From positions 2,790,001 through 2,854,000 of the forward strand of contig NW_026907680.1 of assembly GCF_028389875.1 (NCBI RefSeq): a stretch of DNA of 64,000 nt, in the 5' to 3' direction. Under the pieces are notes generated by a model. The model ran no database searches. It saw only the letters and a list, made by a program, of their open reading frames with translations, and had not been told where the DNA came from. A program made the translations under genes and the position numbers. Shown in pieces: positions 55,901-64,000 of the stretch (position 1 is its first letter; the number at the start of each line of letters is the position of its first letter). The DNA comes from Rhea pennata. Lineage: Eukaryota > Chordata > Aves > Rheiformes > Rheidae.

Positions 55901-58900
55901 TGCAGCCATGCCCTGGCTTTGTTTGGGCTCTGTGTGGAGGTTCTGCTGAGCTCTGTGCTGGCTCCCACCTTGTGAAGGCCTTTGTTCCACTAGTGGCCCA
56001 GGAATGGAGGCTGTTCTTTGCAGATGCTCTGCCCTGAGCTTGGGAGGGATTGCAAGGGCTGTGGAGGTCTAGATTAGAATTTCCTACGAGGGTGGAAAGC
56101 TGGAGGAAAGGGGCCTTGTCTGATGTGCCTGCACAGGAGCCTGCTCAGGAGCTGTCAGACAGGCTGCAGTGTTGACCTGGAGGGTTTGCTTTGGAAAGCT
56201 GAGAAGGAGCTCTCTCCCCAGGGGTAGAGGGAAGGCCTGGAGCAGTGTGAGGAGGAAGCTTGTGGCCCTGCAGGCAGGCATGCTGGGCCCCTGCACTTCC
56301 TGAGGGAGTCCTGCAGGAGATGAGACCTGTCCTGCATATTCCCCCTTTGGGAAAGGCTGCTCTTCCTAGCAGCTGGGCCATGTGTCTGTGTGCCCAGAAT
56401 TCACAGAAGCAGCAAAGGACATGCGGGGCCCTTCCTTGCGAGTGGTGTCTTTTTCTGGTTTACAGGTATGTGCTTGAGAGTGCCCCTCGAAGACCATCTG
56501 TGGGAGCTGTGAAGCCCACGTGGGAAGAGGAGAAGGGACTAGATGTTGCCAGCAGCAAGGAAGGTAATGGAGTGGCTGATGCCTGGCTGGGCTTTGCACC
56601 TTCTCTTTTGTTGGTCCTTGGCAGGGCATTGGAGCCAAGGCTGCAGCACCGTGGCTCGCCTAGCATGAGGCACTAGAGGCAAGGCAGCTCAGCCCTGATG
56701 GGGAGTCGACAATCTGCTCACTTGTGCCAAGACTTCCTTCCACCTTCAAAGCAATTCGTTCTGCCCTTGCCTTCTGTGTTTCTCCTACACATTCCCAAAG
56801 CACAGCCTTTGGCTTGACTGTGTGTTTTCTTCCCTTCTGATTGCAGAGCATGTATCTGGCCAGCGCCTCCTCCAGCGAGAGAGGCAGCCTGAATCCAAAG
56901 TGGTGGCTACCAATGTGGAAGAAGGCACGGTGGAGGAAGAGCCTCGAGGCAGGTGAGACATTTGGGGGAATGGCGGAGGGTGACCCTGTAGCCTTGTGTG
57001 TCTTGGAGGGTGATGTTTCCCTTGGACACAAGGTCCCAGCAAGCTCTGAATGCCTTTTAAGCTCTGCCACGAGGACTAGGCCTCCGTTGCTGGTTGGGCA
57101 GACAAGAGCAAGTGCCTGGCAGAGCCTGCTCTTGGCTTTCTGCCCCCGCTGCCTCTGCTTCCAGCTTCCAGACCTTTGGGCAACTCAATGTAATTGGTCC
57201 TTCGGGAAGAGGAGGGCCTTTTCCCCTAGCCCATAGATGAAAGTAAGGAGAATGCTGCTCATCTGTGGAGAGCAGGGCTGGGTGTCTCAGGGCAATTTTG
57301 GAGGCTGAGGAAGAGTCTGCATGCCCTTGTCAGGCCTTGTGAGGAGCTAAGTGGAAAAGCTCAACTGGTGTGAGGTGCAAGAGGGGTGTGCAGGGAATGC
57401 TGCTGGAGGAGAGGATGCCTTGGGTGAATATCTCCCCAAAGCTGTGGGGTTTCCCCTTGGGCAATGCCCTTCCTTTGACTGCCAGCAGCAAGGAGGAAGG
57501 AGGGTCATTTCCAGGCAGCAGTCAGGGGTGGCGAGCAGCAGGCTCGAGAGGGTGTGGCCATGGCTCAGGCAGCCCTTAGAGGCAAGGGCGAGTTGTTTGG
57601 GCACTTTGAAGAGGATGGGAAGGAGGGACATGAGTGCCTGAAGACGGAAGGACTGCAAGGGACAGAGCAGTTATTCCCGGTTCCCTTTCTGAAGCTTCCA
57701 AGAAAGCTTGTCCTTGGGGGCCACACCGCAGTGGCTACTGGAGTGCTCAGGACAGTGGGTAATGGTGTGTGCTGGAGCCTGTCCTTGGAGCTGACGCTGC
57801 TGCTCTCCTTGGTGCCTGGAGAAAAAGTCCTACTGTGGGCACCCAGAGCTTTCCCTCGGGCACGCTGTGCAGCCCTGGGTGTTTGGGTGGTGGAGAGTCT
57901 CTGTGTCACACTTCCCCACGGTGTGTATTTGCAGCATGCTGCCAGCAATTCAGCCTAGCTCTGCAAAGGAGGATTTAGTGGGCTGGAGGAAGCAGCTGCC
58001 AGAGGCCAGAGCGGGAGCTGGCGGGCCTGAGATTGGCTATCAGAATTCAAGAGAGGTAGGTGCTCCTGATGGAGGTCCTTCTTTTGGCAGCTTGCTTTCT
58101 GCCAAAGCATCGTGGTGTGGGCACTGGCTGGACAAGAGCCCTTCCCATGGGTTCCTCTGGGCCCTGCCTGACTGTCCCCGGGGTTTGCTGTCAAAGGCGC
58201 TGCTTGTGCTCCACTTCTGCAGTGCATCTCTCATGACTCCTTCACTCTCCATTAACGTCTCCCAGCAGAGCCTCTGGGGCCCTCGCTCTAGTGGCTGTGG
58301 AACTGCTGGGCCTTTCTGCTATAGCAGATGGAGAGATTCTGTTCAGCGGTGTGATTATTCAGATGCTTGGTTCAAACAGGAAAGGGATGTTCAGCCTTGC
58401 TGGGCTTCCCTTCAGGGTAAAAGAGCACTGACAGGGAAGGGTCAGAGCAGAGGCTGAGAAAGAACCTTCCCTTCTGGGAAAACAGAGCTGCCGTAACCCC
58501 CACTGCCCTCTCTCATCCTCCCTAGCAGGACTGCCCTGCACATTGCCCTAGAGTTCAGTGAGCTGCCTTCCTCTGTGCTTGCCTGCCTTGACTCCCCAAT
58601 GCTCTGCTGGATCAGACTCTTCGTACTTGCCCTGGACATAATCCTGTCAGAGTTTTTTTTTTTTTTTTTTTTTTTTTAGACATTTGCCCATATTCCCCTA
58701 TTCCCCTGCAGCTGCTCTTGTGTAGAATGGAGGGGCTGCTGTGAGCAACAACGATGGGTGTTTCTGAGTTTCTGAGAGGCAGCTTCCTCTCTGAGCAGTG
58801 CAAACATTGGCTGCCTTTGCCAGCAGCAAGATTCTTTCCTTGGCAGCATCTCACCGGTGTTTCTCACCTTTGCAGATGCTGGAGATGAGGGACTCAGTTC

Positions 58901-61900
58901 TCGAAGCCAGCCAGAGGAGTGAGACTGAGGCCCCTTGTGCTCTTCCAAGCATTTTTCCAACGTGAGTACTTTGCCTTGTTTCTTTCCCCTGCCTGACGAA
59001 GGCAGCAGCCTCCCAGCACAGGTTTGATAGGGCTGCATTGCCAGGGCTGGGGGAGGCTGCTCTGAAAGTGCTTTGGGAGCAAGACTTCCCAGCGGCTGCA
59101 TCCCAGTAGCCTGCACGCATGCTCGGCCTTCATACAGGCTCTGTTGGAGGGCGTTGGCCAAGCTCTGTGCTGGCTCCCACCATGCAAGAGCTTTATTCTG
59201 GACTGCCTTCATGCCTTTCTCCTCCTTTGTCACTGGGTGCTCAGCAGCAATCCATTGCCCATCCCGGAACAGAGAGTCCTTGGGGCCACGGGGCAGTGGC
59301 TAATATAGTTGGCAGCACAGCGCGTAATGCTGTGCCTCGGAGCCTGTCCTGCCAGATGATCCTGCTGCTCGCCTCCCTGCATGGAGAGAAATTTTCACTG
59401 TGGTTGTTTCCAGACCTCTCCTTCAGGCATGACGTGCAGCCCTGGGTGTTTTGTTAGGGGGTGATCCCCGTTCCTGTGGATGTGACCCCAGTCAGTGGGA
59501 CCCACGTGCTTCTGCTACAGAACTGCCTTCTGCGGCAGAAGCAGGTGCCCAACTTGTCCGGCTGAAATGGAGACCCTACTGCCCCTCTGCTCATGCCACC
59601 TCCCCGCGGTGTGTATTTGCAGTCCATTCCTAGGCACCCCAGAGTGCTCTGCCCAGAAGGCAGTGCCAGGCGGGAGGAAGCCATCTTCAGAAGGTGGAGC
59701 ACCTACTGAGTGGCCTGGGAATGAAGTGGACGAGAATGCCAGAGCGGTAAGTGTCACTGCTGGGGGCCCTTCTTTTCCAGCGTGCTTCCTGCAAAAGCCT
59801 TGAGCTATGGGCGCTGGCTCACAAGAGCCCTTCCCATGGGTTCACTGAGCCCTGCCCGACATCGCCCAGTCCTGTCTTCAAAGGCGCCGGTGGTGAATGT
59901 AGTTTTGGAATGCACACGCTGTTGCACCTTGCTCTCCGTGAACACACCAGCAGAGCCTCTGGGGCCCTCCTGCTGGTGGCACTGGAAGTGCTGGGCCTTT
60001 CTGTGATAGAAAGTGAAGAGTTTCTGCTCAGCTCCGTGATAATTCAGATGCTTGGTTCAAAGAAGAAATGGATGTTCAGCCTTGCTGGGCTTCCGTTCAG
60101 GGTAAAAGGGTGCTGACAGGAAGGCTCCCGGGAAGGCTCAGAGCAGAGGCTGGGGAAGAACCTTCCCTTCTGGCAAAATGGAGCTGCCGTAGCCCCCACT
60201 GCCCCCTCCTGTCCTCCCTAGCAGGACTGCCCTGCACATTGCCCTAGAGTTTAGTGAGCTGCCTTCCCCTGTGCTTGCCTCCCTTGACTCCTTCATGCTC
60301 TTCTGGATCAGCCTTTTGGCTCTTCCCTGGACAAAAGCCTGCCAGAACATTTAGCTCTTTGCCCATATTCCCCTGCAGCTGTGCTTGTGTGGAATGGAGG
60401 GGCTACTGTGAGCAAGAACGATAGCTGTTTCTGCAGTTCCGAGAGGCAGCTTCTTCTCTGAAGCATGGAAACATGGGCTGCCCTTGCCAGCAGCAAGAGC
60501 CTTTCCTTGGCAGCATCTCACCTCTCTTTCTCACCTTTGCAGATGAAAATACACAGGGATTCAATCCCGACAGCCACTAAAGCAGCTCCGATTGTGTCCC
60601 CTGCACCTCTTCCAAACATGTTCCTAAGGTGAGTACTTTCCCTTACTTCTTTTCCCCCTGCCTGACGAAGGCAGCAGCCTCTCCGCCAGGGTTTGTTAGG
60701 GCTGCAGTGCCAGGGCTGGTGAAGGCTGCTCTGAAAGTGCTTTGGGAGCAAAAATTCCAAGCGGCTGGGTCCCAGTGACCTGCATGCATGCGCTGCCTTC
60801 ATCTGGGCTCTGTGGGTGGGGAGAGGGTTCAGCAGAGCTCTGTGCTGCCTCCCACTATGCAAGAGCTTAATGCTTGACTGCCTTGATACCTTTCTCCTTC
60901 TTCGACACTGGGTGCCCAGCAACAACCTATTGCCCATCCCTGAACACAGAGTGTTCAGGTCTTATGTAGTTGGCAGGACAGCAGGTAATGCTGTGCCTTG
61001 GAGCCTGTCCAAGCAGATGACCCTGCTGCTCTCCTCACTGCCTGGAGAGAGTCTCCCTTGAGCTCCTGGAGCTCTCCTTCAGGCATGACGTGCAGCCCCA
61101 GGTGTTTTGGTGGGAGGTGATGCTCTGATGTGGCCACACTCAGTGGGAGCCCTGTGCTTCTGCTGCAGAATTGCCTTCTGCTGCAGGAGCAGGTGTGAAG
61201 CTGGTGAGGGCCAGGTGGGGACCCTACTCCCCCTGTGCTCATATCACCTCTCCGCGGTGTGTATTTGCAGGCCGGTGCCAGTCACCTCAGAGTGCTCTGC
61301 ACAGAGTGCAGCAGTGGACAGGAAGAAGAAACGGAGAGAACTAGCTGCATGTCCTCTGAGCGAGGGCCGTCAGAGGTCTGGCGTGGTAAGTGCTCCTCAT
61401 TGAGGCCCTTCATGTGCCAGCCTGCTTTCTGCCCAGGCCTTGTGCTATGGGCGCTGGCTGTACAAGAGCCCTTCCCATGGGCTCTGCTGAGCCTTGCAAG
61501 ACTTGGCCCGGGGCTTGCCTTCACAGGCACCGCTTGTGCTCCAGGTTTGCAATATAGCTCTTGCTGCTGCGCCCTCCTTGAACACACCAGCAGAGGCACC
61601 GGGGCCCCGTTTTTATTGCCTCTGAACTGCAGAGCCTTTCTGCAATAGAAAATTCAGTTTCTGCTCAGTTGTGTGATTAATGAGAATGGGATGTTCAGTG
61701 TCGCTAGTCTTTCCTTCAGGGCAGTAGGGTATTTGCAGGAAGGCGCATGGGAAGGGTCAGAGCAGAGGCTGAGAAATAATTTTCCCTTCTGGGAAAAGAG
61801 ACCTGCCGTAGCCCCCACTGCCCCCTCCTCTCCTCCCTGGCAGGACTGCCCTGCACATTGCCCTTGATCTTCGTCAGCGGCCCTCCCCTGCGCTGCCCTC

Positions 61901-63814
61901 CCTCAGTCTCTCCCTTAGGCAAGAACTGCTCTCCTGGATCAGCCTCTTGGCTCTTGCCCTTGACAAAAGCCTGCCAGAGCTTTTCCCCATTTGCCTGTAT
62001 GTCCAGGGAGCAGCTATTGTGTAGAATGGAGGGGTTGCAGTGAGCAAGAGAGAAGGTTGTTTCTGCTGTTCTGAGAGGCAGCTTCTTCTCTGAACAGTGC
62101 AAACATTGGCTGCCCTTGTGAGCAGCAAGATCCTCTTCTTGGCAGCATCTCACCTGTGTTTCTCCCCTGTGCAGATGCTGGAGATGAGAGACTCGATCCT
62201 TGCAGCCACCAAAGCCCTCGATGTCCAGGCCCGTACTCCCCGCCGCCATATGTTTCCAACGTGAGTATATTTGTTGGCTCCCTAGCCTCCAGTTTAGCAA
62301 GGGAGCATCTTCTCAGCACGGGTTTGTTAGGGCTGCAGTGCCAGGGCTGGCGAAGGCTGCTCTGAAAGTGCTTTGGGAGCAAGACTTCCCAGCGACAGCG
62401 TCCCTGTGACCTCCAGGCATGCTCTGCCTTCATGTGGGCTCTGTGGGGGGCTTTGGCCAACTCTGTGCTGGCTCCCACCACACAAGGGCTTTATTCTGGG
62501 CTGCCTTCATGCCTTTCTCCTTCTCTGTTGCTGGGTGCCCAGCAGCAATCCATTGCCCATCCCTGAACACCGAGTCCTTGGGGCCACGGAGCAGTGGCTA
62601 ATGCAGTTGACAGGACACAGGTAATGGTGTGAGTTGGAGGCTGTCCTTGTAGGGGACCCTGCTGCTCTCCTTGCTGCCTGGAGAGAAAGTCTTGCTGTGG
62701 GCACCCGGAGCTCTCCAGCGGGCACGTTGTGCAGCTGTGGGTGTTTTGGTGGGAGGTGATTTCCGTGTCTGTGGATGTGATCCCCGTCAGTGGAACCCCC
62801 GAGCTGCTGCTGCAGAACTGCCTTCTGCTGCAGAGGCAGGTGCCCCCCTTGGGAGCGCTGCGTGGAGTCCAAACTCCCCAGCTTCCCCGGGCTCATGCCA
62901 CCTCCCTGGTGCCTATTTGCAGGATGTTTTCCACCACCCCAGAGTGTTTTGCCAAACGGCCGGCACCAGGCGCCTGGGAACAACCGCCACGTGCTAGAGT
63001 GCGAGCTGTGTGGGCTGTGAAAGAAAGCGCTCCGAAGGGAAGACAGGTAGGTGCTCCTCCCTGAGCTCCTTTGTCTGCAGAAGCATTCTTCTCTGGGACA
63101 AGAGCCCTTCCCATGGGCTCTGCTGAGCCCTGGCTGACTTGGCCCAGGGCTTGCCTTCAAAGGCACTGCTTGGGCTCTAGTTTTGCAATATAGCTCTTGC
63201 TGCTGCTCCCTCCTTGAACACTCCAGCAGAGCCCCTGGGGCCCTCTCTTTTTTTCTGGCCATGGTAGTGCTGGGGTTTTCAGTGAGAGACCATGGAGAGT
63301 TTCTGCTCAGCTGTGTGATTATTGAGATGCTTGGTGCGAATGAGAAGGGGATGTTCAGCGTGGCTGGTCTTCGCTTCAGGGCAATAGGGTGCTGGCAGGA
63401 AGGCTCAGGAGAAAGGTCACAAAGCCTGGGCCATGTTGCGGTGCCCCTTGCTCTTCTGCCGCTGGGGCTGCGGAGCCCCTGCCTGCAGCAGCCGTTGTCC
63501 GGCGGGGTGCGGCAGGCCAGGTAAGAGCTAGGGGCCTGGTGATTGCCAAGGTCCTGCAGTCCCCGGATGCTGGTGAGAAGCATGTGGAGAGCAGCGGAGT
63601 GGACTTGGAAGTGGGGCACATTGCACAGTGTGGAGTTGTCTTGCAGGTGCAGGAGGGTGCTGAGAATCTGGTTGAAGAAAAGCCCAGTATTCAGAAGATC
63701 GTCCGATACCAGCTGGGAGAAGAGAAGCAAGTGACCCTGAAGGTCTACTTCTCCTGCCTAGAGGAAGAGGAGGAAGGACTGGACAGTCAAGAGGGGCCTT
63801 GCAAGACAGGGCAG
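52962..63814 (+). CDS. CCDC81-like protein with two HU-type domains and an amplified cassette tail (partial at 3' end)
   Basis: Exons: 52962-53091 (or -53028, the stronger donor GTAAGG; both leave the same phase), 53206-53267, 53806-53962, 54758-55014, 55656-55741, 56466-56563, 56847-56952, 57935-58055, 58876-58961, 59623-59746, 60543-60628, 61271-61385, 62175-62260, 62923-63046 and 63647-63814. All borders are AG/GT and the phases join into one open frame of 602 codons (581 with the short exon 1), continuing beyond the window. Exons 1-3 encode the first HU/IHF-like domain (VPIWEGVSNYIQEKLVLNK, IIPLGTFSV, RPAFRLSSNLV). Exon 4 encodes the second (VAVAISVPWKTVAACVEETV, KGIGVLLIEGKEVTMWFYR). These match CCDC81, a protein linked in mammals to centriolar satellites and cilia. 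Exons 5-14 are a low-complexity, charged tail. Birds are known to carry many CCDC81-like genes. An alternative start is the ATG at 53007. Confidence 0.82.
58420..63420 (+). repeat. Tandem array of a two-exon cassette, three copies, ~1.65 kb period
   Basis: Exon pairs 9/10, 11/12 and 13/14 repeat with their introns. Spacing between like exons is 1667 and 1632 bp (86-bp exon) and 1648 and 1652 bp (~124-bp exon). Shared intron blocks include the CTGCTCTCCT..CTGGAGAGA segment before the second exon and GTGTATTTGCAG acceptors in most copies. Each cassette starts and ends in phase 0. Confidence 0.85.
58653..58677 (+). repeat. Poly-T run, 25 bases
   Basis: An uninterrupted T25 in the intron before exon 9, absent from the sister cassettes at about 60,330 and 61,970. 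On the minus strand it reads as a poly-A tail, but no retrocopy is recognisable next to it. Confidence 0.85.
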
Positions 63815-64000
63815 GTATGTGGCAGCTCCAGGAGAAGCCTGGCAGAACTGAGGGGCAGTGAGGCAGCAAGGGGTGCCACTTGTAATCCTGGAGCCACTGT
63901 GCTGCCTAGAGCGTGCTGTGACTTTTCCTGACATGAGATTTACGTGGCTTAAAGCTTGTCACTAAGTCCCTCCCTGCAGCCCCCAGCAAATGCCCAGCAC

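Overview
This window is nuclear DNA of a bird, or a close archosaur relative. Evidence: it holds at least eight CR1 LINE tails ending in the usual GATTCTGTGATTCTG motif, a gammaretrovirus-like endogenous retrovirus (ERV), compact spliced vertebrate genes and GC-rich minisatellites. There are no operons, ribosome binding sites, tRNAs or CRISPR arrays.

Layout. (1) 1-2042 is copy U1 of a ~2 kb segmental repeat. (2) 2043-8365 is a degenerate, env-less class I ERV with both LTRs. (3) 9768-21714 (minus strand) is a complete 14-coding-exon TMEM209 gene. Behind it (22.2-23.4 kb) lies a tandemly duplicated CpG-island promoter. (4) From about 25 kb to the window end the DNA is a large, imperfect inverted duplication: left arm ~25.1-39.0 kb, spacer ~39.0-44.7 kb, right arm ~44.7-64 kb. 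The arms have diverged by CR1 insertions, one clean 5.5-kb deletion, and different numbers of an exon cassette. A ~0.66-kb direct repeat (D1 24.4 kb, D2 39.5 kb) brackets the left arm, and an inverted remnant (D3) starts the right arm.

Genes in the duplicated part. The right arm carries two genes that look intact. One is a short gene whose last exon encodes an ASC/NLRP1/CARD8-type CARD (45.8-46.4 kb); as visible it is a CARD-only protein of 89 residues. The other is a CCDC81-like gene with two HU-type DNA-binding-fold domains (52.96-55.0 kb). Its tail is built from a tandemly amplified pair of exons (86 bp + ~124 bp, phase 0 to phase 0, ~1.65 kb period). All 15 predicted exons join in one frame, and the gene runs off the window end. 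The left arm holds mirror copies. Its CARD exon is preceded by an exon with a net 4-bp loss, and its CCDC81-like copy has lost all HU exons in the deletion but keeps one intact tail cassette. The spacer holds a third, forward-oriented piece of the tail array that carries a frameshift.

Together the window shows a single-copy housekeeping gene (TMEM209) beside a fast-rearranging domain. In that domain two families, CARD-only and CCDC81-like, are being duplicated, inverted and truncated. All identities come from recognising sequence features by eye. Exon borders come from splice consensus plus phase arithmetic, and no database or alignment program was used.
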